In this document: in pieces, positions 40,301 to 48,067 of the stretch
Layout of the letters: the number at the start of each line of letters is the position of its first letter
Numbering within the stretch: the first letter of the stretch is position 1
Assembly (NCBI RefSeq): GCF_010093445.1
Contig: NZ_PDWW01000016.1
Location: forward strand, 31,423 to 95,422
From: Pseudoxanthomonas japonensis
GTDB lineage: Bacteria > Pseudomonadota > Gammaproteobacteria > Xanthomonadales > Xanthomonadaceae
DNA: 64,000 bases
Direction: 5' to 3'
Position numbers and translations under genes: made by a program
The notes under the pieces: generated by a model
Seen by the model: the letters and a program-made list of their open reading frames with translations, nothing else
Told to the model about the DNA's origin: nothing
Databases searched by the model: none

Positions 40301-42703
40301 GGTGAAGCGTTCCGTGCGCCGGGCCAGGCCTTCCAGGATCCGGTTGGCGGCTTCCTGCACCGACTGCGCCTTGCGCTGGCGGTCGTCCAGCAGCGCCTGC
40401 TTGTGCGCCTCGAACGCCTCCAGCATCTCTTCGCGCTTGGACAGGATGTCGCCGAGGAACTGCTCGTGCTCGCCGAACTGGCTCTCCAGTTCCTCCAACT
40501 GCACCATCAAGCGCGACAGCTGCTCGTCGGCGCGCTCCGGCGTGGTCGCCATCGCCAGCGCGTTGCTGACGGCCTGGCCGAACAGGGTGAATTGCGCACC
40601 GAACTGCGCCACCGCTTCGGCCGAGCCCAGCTCGCGGCGGCGCTGGGTGGCGCGCGCGCGGGTCTGGTTGAGCTTCGAATAGATCGCCGACAGGGCATCG
40701 ACCACGTGGGTGCGCTGGGTGGCGTCGTCGACCTTCAGCGTCGCCATCAGCTCGGACAGCATGTCGAGCTCGCCGGCCATGCCCTGCATCGCGTCGATGG
40801 CCTCGGCCAGTTCACGCGCGCTGGCCGCCTTCTGGGCGCGCGCATCCAGTTCGATCAGACGCTGCTGGAACGGCGCCAGTGCCTTCTCGCCGGCCAGGAA
40901 CTGCCCGGTCGCGGTGCCGACGCGCTCATGCGCGTCCTGCAGCGCGACCGTCATCGCGTCGATGGCGGCGGTGTCGATGTAGCGGTAGTCGCGGATGGTC
41001 AGCAGGTGGCCGCGCAGGCGCGAGACCGCGCCCAGCGCCTCGACGAACTCGCCGATGCCGTTCCATCCCTCCGGCTGCAGGCGGCCGAGCAGCGCGCGAT
41101 GGTCGCGCTGTGCCTGCGCCATCGAGGTCTCGGACTGGCGCCGGATCTCCTGCACCTTCTCGTACTCGTCCAGCACCGACTCGCCGGTACCGGCGATCTC
41201 GTGCAGCAGCGTGGCCAGGCCCTCGCACTGCGCGTCGTCGATCCAGTGGTGCAGGTCGAACAGCCGGCGCGTGCCGTGCGTCAGCAACTGGTAGCGCTGC
41301 GCCGAGACGTCGTCGCGCTCGATCTCGCGGGCCAGGTCGAACAGGTTCGACACCGCACGCACCAGCTCGGCATTGCCGAGCTTGGCCATGAACGAGGTGC
41401 CGGCGGGTCGTGTTGCGGCGAACTCGTCGGAACTGAAGGGCGTCTGCCACACCTGCATCGGGTGCACGCGGGTGGGGTCGTCGTTCTCGGCGCGGAACAG
41501 CACCATGCGGCCATCGTGCAGGCGCGCATAACCGTGTGCGAGCACGGGCGGCTGCAGGCGGCGCTGCACCAGGTTGTAGACCAGCAGCGCGGCCTGGCCA
41601 GTTTCGCGCTCGTAGAACACGTACATCACGTCTTCGCCGTTCGGCGAGCGGATCGTGCGCTTGTACTGCATGTCCTGCACGGCGGCATCGAAGGCCTTGT
41701 GTTCGCCGTTCTGGAGGTAGTAGCCGCCGGGGAAGATGATGCCGTGGTCTTCGGGCAGCTGGATGCAGGCCTGCACGATGGCGTCGAGGCGCGTCACCTT
41801 GCCGGTCTGGGTGTTGTAGACCAGACCGCGCCACACGCTCTCGCGGTACGGCAGCACCTTCAGCAGGATCAGCGAGCCGACGCGCGCGAACTCGATCTGC
41901 GCGTCGTCCAGCGACTGCGTGCGGTCCTCGACCGGCTCGCTGTAGACGCCGGCGCCGGTCTCGGTGTTGTTCTCCACCTTCAGCGTCAGGTCGCCGCCGA
42001 TGGTCTCGACGAACAGGGTGTCGAGGATGTTCAGGTGCGGATGGCGGCCGCTGACCTCCATGTCCTTGGTCGCGCGCGTCCATTCGAAGTCGAACGGCGG
42101 CGGCAGCACGATGTCGCGCTCGCCACGGGCGTCGAGGTAGTTCACCTCGCCCTCGGAGGTGAGCGTCCAGCGGAACACGCGCACGTCGGTGTTCTTCAGG
42201 CCGATCTGGAATGCCATCAGCAGGCGGCCGTCGCGGACGATCAGCTGCAGCAGCCGCGCGTCCTTGTAGTAGCTGTACAGCTCGCTGAAGTCGCGCTGGA
42301 ACGCGCCGTCCGCGAGGAAGCTCGCGGCGATGTCGACCGGCGCCACGTCGTAGCCTTCGCCGGCCTCCACCAGGCGGTAGATGCCGAACACGTCGGCGAC
42401 CGAGGTGGTCGTCTTCAGGCCCATGTAGACGTTGAAGCCGAAAAGCAGCAGGTCGCCGACCTGCACGATGTCGCGTCCGACCGAGTTGTGCTCGGTGCGG
42501 ATGCGCAGGCGGCCGATGGCTTCCATCCGGCTGTCGCCGAATTCCTGCAGGCGGCGCGCGTTGAGCGCTTCCACGACGGTGCGCAGCCGGGCGCCCTGCT
42601 CGTCGAGGCGGCGGCGCAGCACGTCGTAGGCGCCGCCCTGGGCGACGGCCTGGTCGACCTGCGCGTCGGTGGAGGGGACTTCGGTGTTCGGTGTATCGGA
42701 CAT
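37391..42703 (-). CDS. giant AAA ATPase of the 'DNA repair ATPase' family
   Basis: A 1770-residue protein. Residues about 1-470 begin YDVLRRRLDEQGARLRTVVEALNARRLQEFG and continue with repeated beta-strand blocks suggesting a beta-propeller-like sensor. About 470-900 is coiled coil (MAQAQRDHRALLGRL... FEAHKQALLDDRQRKAQSVQE). Around 1270-1480 is an AAA module with Walker A MISPPGYGKTT (near residue 1295), Walker B VMLYLDDIQHTHPE and sensor MAGNPY. The family is labelled DNA repair ATPase in databases, but I know of no direct evidence for that. Flotillin, PspA and TelA next door argue for a membrane role. Confidence 0.8.
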   Translation of the reverse strand: MSDTPNTEVPSTDAQVDQAVAQGGAYDVLRRRLDEQGARLRTVVEALNARRLQEFGDSRMEAIGRLRIRTEHNSVGRDIVQVGDLLLFGFNVYMGLKTTTSVADVFGIYRLVEAGEGYDVAPVDIAASFLADGAFQRDFSELYSYYKDARLLQLIVRDGRLLMAFQIGLKNTDVRVFRWTLTSEGEVNYLDARGERDIVLPPPFDFEWTRATKDMEVSGRHPHLNILDTLFVETIGGDLTLKVENNTETGAGVYSEPVEDRTQSLDDAQIEFARVGSLILLKVLPYRESVWRGLVYNTQTGKVTRLDAIVQACIQLPEDHGIIFPGGYYLQNGEHKAFDAAVQDMQYKRTIRSPNGEDVMYVFYERETGQAALLVYNLVQRRLQPPVLAHGYARLHDGRMVLFRAENDDPTRVHPMQVWQTPFSSDEFAATRPAGTSFMAKLGNAELVRAVSNLFDLAREIERDDVSAQRYQLLTHGTRRLFDLHHWIDDAQCEGLATLLHEIAGTGESVLDEYEKVQEIRRQSETSMAQAQRDHRALLGRLQPEGWNGIGEFVEALGAVSRLRGHLLTIRDYRYIDTAAIDAMTVALQDAHERVGTATGQFLAGEKALAPFQQRLIELDARAQKAASARELAEAIDAMQGMAGELDMLSELMATLKVDDATQRTHVVDALSAIYSKLNQTRARATQRRRELGSAEAVAQFGAQFTLFGQAVSNALAMATTPERADEQLSRLMVQLEELESQFGEHEQFLGDILSKREEMLEAFEAHKQALLDDRQRKAQSVQEAANRILEGLARRTERFTTPDELNAFFAGDALILKLRELAGRLRELKDSVKADDIEARIKGARDQAVRGLRDRSDLFEDAGNVIRLGPRHRFSVNTQPLDLTLIPRGDTLAVHLTGTDYLEPLQEPALDALRAYWDVTLESESPTLYRGEYLACRLLQDALAGEGGLGAGQLHHALADPEALDRIVRDYAAPRYREGYEKGIHDHDAAAILRAYLPLRLAAGTLQYAPAARALAVAWWCRSDATPQDTTDRIRAARAIDAMSPAGRAVPTLRDELATAMVEWVQRDALPFPATDASAAAAFLTDTVTAATPTFRFTHYAESLVVAFRARLADEAGGSVLASALQRLDARPAAAWSLLRQALDALTALPDQAHLAAYVPEAIALFRHGAQLTHVVEHVTLMTTVEGLLGEHARIREGRLPLAVDDLPARFVAHREHFVPAWQRYQTLRGEVAQRERAAMRLSEFKARPLSSFVRNKLINDVYLPVIGDNLAKQMGTVGENKRSDLMGLLMMISPPGYGKTTLMEYVGHRLGLVFMKINGPALGHEVRSLDPAQAPDATSRQELEKLNLALEMGNNVMLYLDDIQHTHPEFLQKFISLCDGTRRIEGVWRGKTKTYDMRGRKFAVVMAGNPYTESGEIFKIPDMLANRADIYNLGDVLGGMEDAFLLSYVENCLTSNPVLAPLATRDMADLYLLVDKARGKDVSTNQLSHAYSGAEIGEIVAVLQRLLTVRDVVYRVNQQYIASAAQADKYRVEPPFRLQGSYRNMNKLAEKISPVMNAAELQQLISDHYLGEAQLLTTGAEENLLKLGELRGTLTGDEQARWQQIKADFLRNKAMGAEDADVGGRVVAQLADIAVGLQRLGEPAPVEAAPPAPWEALLSALQSLRTPEPVAAPAPAPAIDTAPVLDALQQTMARQDQLNAALVALAQAMRSTATAPAPAGTRKAKPRSPREAEFDQVIASLAFKEERPTPTLDVSPAVPDDGTEDHPR

Positions 42704-42747
42704 CGGACCTCATCCTCGCCCGTCCTGGGCGGTCGATGCGGAAATCG

Positions 42748-42773
42748 GGGCCGGCGGCACGCGCCGCCGGCCC
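42748..42773 (-). other. strong GC hairpin between flotillin and AAA ATPase genes
   Basis: GGGCCGGCGGC and GCCGCCGGCCC form an 11-bp perfect stem with a 4-base loop. There is no T run. It may stabilise the flotillin message or reduce read-through into the large ATPase gene. Confidence 0.45.
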
Positions 42774-42790
42774 GGCTCAGGCGCGCTGGA

Positions 42791-44764
42791 TCAGGCGTCG
42801 GTCGCTTCGCCCTGCCGGCCGGCCACCGGCAGGCCGGAGCCCGCCAGGCGGCCCAGCAGCTGCGCCGCGATCGGGCTTTCGCCGACGATGCCTTCCAGCG
42901 CCTTGCCCAGCGACACGCCCTTGGTCAGCGCATTGAACACGCCGCCGTCGCCGCCGATCAGCTCGATGTTGGCGCTCTTCAGCGCGCTGCCCAGGATCTC
43001 GGCGTTCTCGCGCGAGATCGCCTTGCCCGCGTCGATCGAGGCCAGCAGCTGGCGCAGCTGGGTTTCCAGCAGCATGCGGAACTCCTCGTGGCTGCGCGCG
43101 TCCGGGCTCATCTTGCCCATGGCGTCGAACTTCGAGGTCAGGCCCTCCGCCTCGGCGGACATCTTCTTGGCGATGTTGCTGGCCTCGGCATCGCCCATCG
43201 CCTGGGTGGCGCTGGCGTTGGCATGGCCCAGCTTCTGCGCACCGTCGGCCTCGGCGCTCAGGCGCTCGGTCAGCACGCGGGCGTCGGCGTTGCCCTGCTT
43301 GTAGGTCGCATCGGCCTTGGCTTCCAGCACGCGCGCTTCGGCCAGCCCGGTTTTTTCCATTGCCACGGCATTGGCTTCCTGCACCTGTGCTTCTGCCAGG
43401 CCGGGCGCGGCGCTTTCGGCGCGCACGCCGTCGGCCAGCACGCGCTTGGCTTCGGCCTGCTTGCCGGCCGCCTGCAGTTCCGCCTCGGCCAGTACCGTCA
43501 TCTCGACCGCGCGATGGCGCGCCGCCTGTTCCGCTGCTTCGGCCGCCTTGACGTCCTTGACCAGCGTCTCCTGGGCCGCGGCCTCGGCGGCCAGCACGGT
43601 CACCTGCTTGGCCCGGTCGGCCTCGGCGACTTCGCGGGTCTCCTTGATCTTCTCTTCGGCCACGGCGACCGTCTGCTCGATCTGGGTGCGCTCGCGGATG
43701 ACGTTGGCGACTTCCATGCGTCCCTGCTCGACCACCTTGTCGCGGTCGACTTCCTGCATCTGCACTTCCTTGTTGGTATTCACGCGCTCCAGCTGTTCGG
43801 CACGCGCGACGCGCTCGAGTTCGATGGCGACGGCGCGGCGACGGTTCTGCTCGGCGACCTCGACCTGGCGCAGCTGTTCCTGCTCGCGGATCTTGATCTG
43901 CTCCTCGGTCTCAAGCCGCGCGCGCTCGGAGACCTGGCGCTGTTCCTCGATCACCTTGGCGGTCTCGGCGGCTTCGCGGGCGCGCACGGTCTCGACCTCG
44001 CGCTGCTGGCGCGCTTCGGCTTCGGCCTGCTGGCGCTCCAGCGCGAGCATGGCTTCGCGGGCCTCGGTGTTCTTCTTGGTGATCGCCAGCTTCTCGTTCT
44101 GCTCCAGTTCGTTGGTCTGCACGTTCTGGCGCGCGGTCAGCTCGGTGATCTTGCGGATGCCTTCGGCGTCCAGGATGTTGCTGGGGTCGAGCAGGTGCTT
44201 CGGCGTCTGCTCCAGGTAGTCGATGGCGACGTCCTCCAGCACGTAGCCGTTGAGGTCCTGGCCGATGACGGCGACGATCTCGTCGCGGAACTCCTGGCGC
44301 TTGTCGAACAGCTCGGTGAAGTCGAACTTCTTGCCGACCGTCTTCAGCGCCTCGGAGAACTTGGCGTTGAACAGCTCGTCCACGGCGTGCTTGTCGGATG
44401 CGCGGTCGGCGCCGATCGCCTTGGCCACACGCAGCACGTCGGCGGGCGTCTCGTTCACGCGCAGGTAGAACGCCACCGCGATGTCGGCGCGCATGTTGTC
44501 CTTGCAGACCAGGCCTTCCTTGCCGCGGCGGTCCACCTGCAGGGTGATCAGGCTGATCTTCATCAGCTCGGCCTTGTACAGCACCGGGATGATCAGGGCG
44601 CCGGTGAAATGCACCTTGGGGCTGGAACTCATGTCGTTGACGATGAGGGCCGTGCCCTGTTCGACCTTCTTGTAGAAGGCCTTGAAAATGCCGATCAGGC
44701 CGAATCCCAGCACCAGCAGGACGGCGAGTCCGATGACGAAGGGGAGGATCGTGGCGGTAGTCAT
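42791..44764 (-). CDS. yqiK: flotillin-like protein (YqiK family)
   Basis: A 657-residue protein with one N-terminal membrane helix (LPFVIGLAVLLVLGFGLIGIF). An SPFH/band-7 domain spans about 30-220. A very long Ala/Glu coiled coil follows at about 230-560, with the EARVLEAKADATYKQGNADARVL repeats typical of flotillins. The C-terminal region (570-657) ends with glycine-rich sequence. Flotillins organise membrane microdomains. The preceding gene is YqiJ, its known genomic partner. Confidence 0.93.
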   Translation of the reverse strand: MTTATILPFVIGLAVLLVLGFGLIGIFKAFYKKVEQGTALIVNDMSSSPKVHFTGALIIPVLYKAELMKISLITLQVDRRGKEGLVCKDNMRADIAVAFYLRVNETPADVLRVAKAIGADRASDKHAVDELFNAKFSEALKTVGKKFDFTELFDKRQEFRDEIVAVIGQDLNGYVLEDVAIDYLEQTPKHLLDPSNILDAEGIRKITELTARQNVQTNELEQNEKLAITKKNTEAREAMLALERQQAEAEARQQREVETVRAREAAETAKVIEEQRQVSERARLETEEQIKIREQEQLRQVEVAEQNRRRAVAIELERVARAEQLERVNTNKEVQMQEVDRDKVVEQGRMEVANVIRERTQIEQTVAVAEEKIKETREVAEADRAKQVTVLAAEAAAQETLVKDVKAAEAAEQAARHRAVEMTVLAEAELQAAGKQAEAKRVLADGVRAESAAPGLAEAQVQEANAVAMEKTGLAEARVLEAKADATYKQGNADARVLTERLSAEADGAQKLGHANASATQAMGDAEASNIAKKMSAEAEGLTSKFDAMGKMSPDARSHEEFRMLLETQLRQLLASIDAGKAISRENAEILGSALKSANIELIGGDGGVFNALTKGVSLGKALEGIVGESPIAAQLLGRLAGSGLPVAGRQGEATDA

Positions 44765-44794
44765 TGCAGAACTCCTTGTAGACGGCGCGGGTAC

Positions 44795-45430
44795 TTACTG
44801 CTGGTGGAAGGCGGTTTCGGACATGACGCGGTAGGTGTTGTCGGCTTCGACGTGCTCGATCAGCACGACGCGATCGCCGCGCGAGAAGCGTTCGCCCGGC
44901 AGCGTGCGGACCTGCAGGATCAGGCCGGCACCGCCGTCGTCGAAGTGCGCGCGTCCGCCGTCGGCGTCCGCGTACGGCGAGATGACCGCGCCGGCGCGCC
45001 CCAGGACGGAGGGCGGCACGGGCGGGCGCAGGCGAGCGATCACCGCCGCGACCGGGCGCAGCAGCAGCGAGGTCACCAGTGCGCCGGGCAGCAGGGCCGC
45101 GACCAGCGTGCCGGCACCGGCGATCCAGCGCACGCTGTCTGGCAGGTGCTGGAGCAGGAGCAGGTGCACGAAGTAGGTGATCAGCCAGCCGAAGAAGGAC
45201 AGCACGGTGAGCACCAGCATCATCGGCACGCCGGACAGGCCGAGCCTAGCCACCATGCCGGCGACCACATTGGGTTCTGCTGTGTCGCCGTCGGTGGCCA
45301 GCCAGCCGTCGACGGCATCGATATCGACGATGCCGGTGGACGCCATCAGCCAGTACACGGTGCAGAACGCGAGCAGCACGCTGTACACCAGTGTGGGAAA
45401 GGTCAGGGCGGTATTCAGGAACTCGTTCAT
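44795..45430 (-). CDS. yqiJ: YqiJ family membrane protein with OB-fold domain
   Basis: A 211-residue protein. Three to four membrane helices occupy the first 130 residues (FPTLVYSVLLAFCTVYWLM, GVPMMLVLTVLSFFGWLITYFVHLLLL). An NfeD-like OB-fold domain follows (LGRAGAVISPYADADGGRAHFDDG... GDRVVLIEHVEADNTYRV). YqiJ/NfeD proteins accompany flotillins in many bacteria and probably control their assembly. The flotillin gene starts 30 bases downstream. Confidence 0.88.
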   Translation of the reverse strand: MNEFLNTALTFPTLVYSVLLAFCTVYWLMASTGIVDIDAVDGWLATDGDTAEPNVVAGMVARLGLSGVPMMLVLTVLSFFGWLITYFVHLLLLQHLPDSVRWIAGAGTLVAALLPGALVTSLLLRPVAAVIARLRPPVPPSVLGRAGAVISPYADADGGRAHFDDGGAGLILQVRTLPGERFSRGDRVVLIEHVEADNTYRVMSETAFHQQ

Positions 45431-45445
45431 CGTGGCTCCCCCTGT

Positions 45446-46108
45446 TCAGCGCTTGCGCGCGGACGACGTGATGCGTTTCTGGGCCCGTGCCAGCACGGCC
45501 TGCGCGGGGTCGCTCGTTGCCGCCGCGCTTGTTTCACCCTTTATCGTGCCGGCAACGGATGGGCCGCCGGTGCGACGCTTCATCCGTTGTGCCGAAGCGA
45601 AGGCCGGCTCCGGATACGTTGCCTCGCCGGGCTGCCTGCGCGCCACGGTGGCCTGTGCGCGCTGCAGGCTGTTGCTGGTACGCAGGATGTCGAGCTGGTG
45701 CTTCAGGCGCCGCAGCCGGCCTTCCAGCTGTTCGCTGGCATGTGCGAAGTGGTGCTCCTGCGCGGCAAGATCACGACCTTGAGTGACCAGTTCATCGCGC
45801 CGAGCCTGCAGGCGCACCACGTCGGTGGCCGCCGCGTGCGCCTGCGTGGCGCGACGCTGGCGCAGCGCGCTCTCCACTTTCGCTTCGGCGGTGGCGATAT
45901 CGGTCGCCAGTTCCGCCTGGCGTCGCTCGTTGGCGATGCGCCGCGCCTTCGCGGCCGCGTGATCGCCACGGGCTGCGTGCAAACCGTCGTCGACCGTCCG
46001 GATCTCGCTGTCCAGCAGGCGTTCGGCGCGTTCGCCGAGCACGGCGTCGGCGACGCCCTCCATGCCGTCCTGGATGCGCTTGAACAGGCTTCTCAGTGCG
46101 TCGGGCAT
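45446..46108 (-). CDS. yjfJ: PspA/IM30 family protein (YjfJ-like)
   Basis: A 220-residue helical protein beginning MPDALRSLFKRIQDGMEGVADAVLGERAERLLDSEIRTVD, the amphipathic and first core helices of the PspA/ESCRT-III fold. A long coiled coil follows (KARRIANERRQAELATDIATAEAKVESALRQ). The last 60 residues are low complexity. PspA proteins polymerise on damaged inner membrane. The start overlaps the yjfI stop by one base (TGATG). In Escherichia coli, yjfI and yjfJ are likewise neighbours. Confidence 0.88.
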   Translation of the reverse strand: MPDALRSLFKRIQDGMEGVADAVLGERAERLLDSEIRTVDDGLHAARGDHAAAKARRIANERRQAELATDIATAEAKVESALRQRRATQAHAAATDVVRLQARRDELVTQGRDLAAQEHHFAHASEQLEGRLRRLKHQLDILRTSNSLQRAQATVARRQPGEATYPEPAFASAQRMKRRTGGPSVAGTIKGETSAAATSDPAQAVLARAQKRITSSARKR

Positions 46109-46749
46109 CAGGCCCTCGCCTTCTGCGCGACACGCAGGTAGGGGCGGTAGGCGTCGGTGGCGTGGATGACGTTCTCGGCCAGCGTCTCGATCTCGAACAT
46201 GACGTTGGCCAGGCTGGAGTGGCTGTCGAGCGCGCCGAACATGGAATACCCCGCGACGCCGCCGATCCGCTGCATGCCGATCGTGGAGAGCGGCAGCAGG
46301 ACATGCGTGCTGAGCACGTGCGCGTTGAACGCGGCGGGGTCCATCACGTCGTCCACCGGCCATAGATAGGCCTCGACCAGGATCTGCTCGCCGCCCACGG
46401 CCAGGAACACGGAAAGATCGCCGTACTCGTGCATCACCAGGTGCAGGCTGGGCTCGGCGCCCTCGATGGTCTCCACGCTGAGCAGGCCGTCACGGACCGC
46501 GCTCGTCTGGCCGATGGCATGGCGTATCGCCGGCACCGTCCATCCCGCCTCGATGGGCTGTGTCGGCAGGTAGGGGATGCCGGCCTCGCGCTCGGATTCC
46601 CGCATCGACTTCTCGATGGCGGCCAGTTCCTCCGCGTACTCCGGCCGGATCCAGACGTCCTTCTTGACCAGCCCCTGCTCGCGCATGCGCTCGCGGTAAT
46701 TGCGAACGTGCAGCGTGGAAGCCTTGAGCGCGGGACGTGGAGCTGTCAT
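46108..46749 (-). CDS. yjfI: DUF2170 family protein (YjfI-like)
   Basis: A 213-residue protein. Residues 10-60 (LHVRNYRERMREQGLVKKDVWIRPEYAEELAAIEKSM) look like a basic helix/ribbon DNA-binding segment. The rest is the DUF2170 domain (LLSVETIEGAEPSLHLVMHEYGDLSVFLAV, DVMDPAAFNAHVLSTHVLLPLS). It is the first gene of the operon. The predicted promoter places the transcript start at or next to its ATG, and no Shine-Dalgarno sequence is visible. It may be a leaderless gene and an autoregulator. Confidence 0.82.
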   Translation of the reverse strand: MTAPRPALKASTLHVRNYRERMREQGLVKKDVWIRPEYAEELAAIEKSMRESEREAGIPYLPTQPIEAGWTVPAIRHAIGQTSAVRDGLLSVETIEGAEPSLHLVMHEYGDLSVFLAVGGEQILVEAYLWPVDDVMDPAAFNAHVLSTHVLLPLSTIGMQRIGGVAGYSMFGALDSHSSLANVMFEIETLAENVIHATDAYRPYLRVAQKARA

Positions 46750-46756
46750 GAAAGCG

Positions 46757-46785
46757 AACGTAGTTATTACATGTAATTTTGTCAA
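46757..46785 (-). promoter_or_regulatory. promoter of the yjfI-telA operon with an operator-like palindrome
   Basis: On the minus strand a perfect TTGACA and TACGTT are separated by 17 bases. The perfect 12-bp palindrome ATTACATGTAAT (46766-46777) fills the spacer. The start would fall at the yjfI ATG. A repressor on the palindrome would block the polymerase. Confidence 0.55.
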
Positions 46786-46892
46786 GCGGCGGTGCGGCAC
46801 CGCCGGGGCGGGTGACGGCTGTCGCGCGCGTGTAACAGGCGGCATCGACAATGGCGCCGGCAACGAGGTCCCTCTCTCCTCCCGCGTTGCAG

Positions 46893-46918
46893 CGAAGCCC
46901 GGTCGCCGCCGGGCTTCG
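46893..46918. other. 10-bp hairpin before the phosphodiesterase gene
   Basis: CGAAGCCCGG pairs with CCGGGCTTCG around a 6-base loop. Only TGCTTTCC follows on the plus strand, so termination is weak if any. No upstream gene on the plus strand needs it. Confidence 0.35.
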
Positions 46919-46973
46919 TGCTTTCCGGGCCGCGCGCCGCGCGTGGTATGGTCGAGACGATGATGATTCGCCG

Positions 46974-48062
46974 ATGCCGCTCCACCGCCTGTTCCTGTTC
47001 CTGCTCGCCATGACCGCCGCCCTGTCCGCCGCCCTGTCCGCCGAGGGACGGGCAGAGCCGCTCGTCATCGCCCATCGCGGCGCCAGCGCGCACTTGCCTG
47101 AGCACACGCTGGCCGCGTACCGGCGCGCGATCGCCGACGGTGCGGACTACATCGAGCCGGACCTGGTCGCCACGCGCGACGGCGTGCTGGTGGCGCGCCA
47201 CGAGAACGAGATCGGCGGTACCACCGATGTCGCCCAGCGGCCCGAGTTCGCCGAGCGCCAGCGCACGCAGGTGATCGATGGGGAGACGGTCGAGGGCTGG
47301 TTCACCGAGGATTTCACCCTGGCCGAGCTGAAGACGCTACGGGTACGCGAGCGCGTGCCCGGACTCCGAGGCACCGCACACGACGGCCGGCATGAAATCG
47401 CGACGCTGGACGAAATCATCGCGCTGGCGTCGGAACAGGCCGCATGCACCGGCCGCACCGTCGGCCTGATTCCGGAGATCAAGCATCCCAGCCACTTCCA
47501 GCAGATCGGGCTGCCGATGGAGCATCGCCTGCTGGAGGTACTCGCCGCCCATGCCTACACGCGCGAAGCACCGGTGGTGATCCAGTCGTTCGAGCAGGCC
47601 AACCTGCGTGCGCTGCGTGGACGCCTGGGGCCTTCGCATCCCAACATCCGGCTGCTGCAACTGCTCGAGGTACCCGGCAGGCAGCCGGGCGATGCGCTGG
47701 CTGCTGGCGATCCCACACGCTATGCCGACCTGATGACGCCGGCAGGGCTGCGGGACATCGCCGGGTACGCGGAGATCATCGGGCCATGGACGCGACTGCT
47801 GATGCCGGTCACCGATGACGGCACGCTCGGAACGCCAACCCCGCTGGCGGCGGACGCGCGCGCGGCGGGTCTGGAAATATGGCCCTACACGTTTCGTCCG
47901 GAGAACCATTTCCTCCCGCCGGCGCTGCGCGAAGGCGACGATCCGGGCACGCGTAGCGACGCGGGATCCGTCGAGGAGATACGCGCCTATCTCGCGCTGG
48001 GGATCGGCGGCTTCTTCACCGACGATCCGGCGCTGGGGCGTCGCGCGGTCGACGCCCGCTGA
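46974..48062 (+). CDS. glpQ: periplasmic glycerophosphodiester phosphodiesterase
   Basis: A 362-residue enzyme with a signal peptide (about 1-30, LFLFLLAMTAALSAALSAEGRA). The GDPD TIM-barrel has VIAHRGASAHLPEHTLAAY (catalytic histidine and arginine), the ADYIEPDLVATRDGVLVARHE metal-binding motif, the second catalytic His region, and a late FTDDP. It hydrolyses glycerophosphodiesters to glycerol-3-phosphate and an alcohol. Length and N-terminal motif agree with periplasmic GlpQ rather than cytoplasmic UgpQ. The start is the ATG just before the signal peptide; the longer frame is not secretory. Confidence 0.9.
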   Translation: MPLHRLFLFLLAMTAALSAALSAEGRAEPLVIAHRGASAHLPEHTLAAYRRAIADGADYIEPDLVATRDGVLVARHENEIGGTTDVAQRPEFAERQRTQVIDGETVEGWFTEDFTLAELKTLRVRERVPGLRGTAHDGRHEIATLDEIIALASEQAACTGRTVGLIPEIKHPSHFQQIGLPMEHRLLEVLAAHAYTREAPVVIQSFEQANLRALRGRLGPSHPNIRLLQLLEVPGRQPGDALAAGDPTRYADLMTPAGLRDIAGYAEIIGPWTRLLMPVTDDGTLGTPTPLAADARAAGLEIWPYTFRPENHFLPPALREGDDPGTRSDAGSVEEIRAYLALGIGGFFTDDPALGRRAVDAR

Positions 48063-48067
48063 GTCGC

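Noticed and set aside
39740..46141. A 2133-codon open frame on the plus strand opposite the AAA ATPase, flotillin and PspA genes
   Set aside because: It is the third-position shadow of GC-rich genes on the minus strand. Its product is low-complexity, Gln/Arg/Val-rich and matches no family, while the opposite strand encodes clear domains.
46893..46918. 10-bp hairpin as a terminator
   Set aside because: No T run follows on either strand and no gene on the plus strand ends before it; kept only as an unexplained hairpin.
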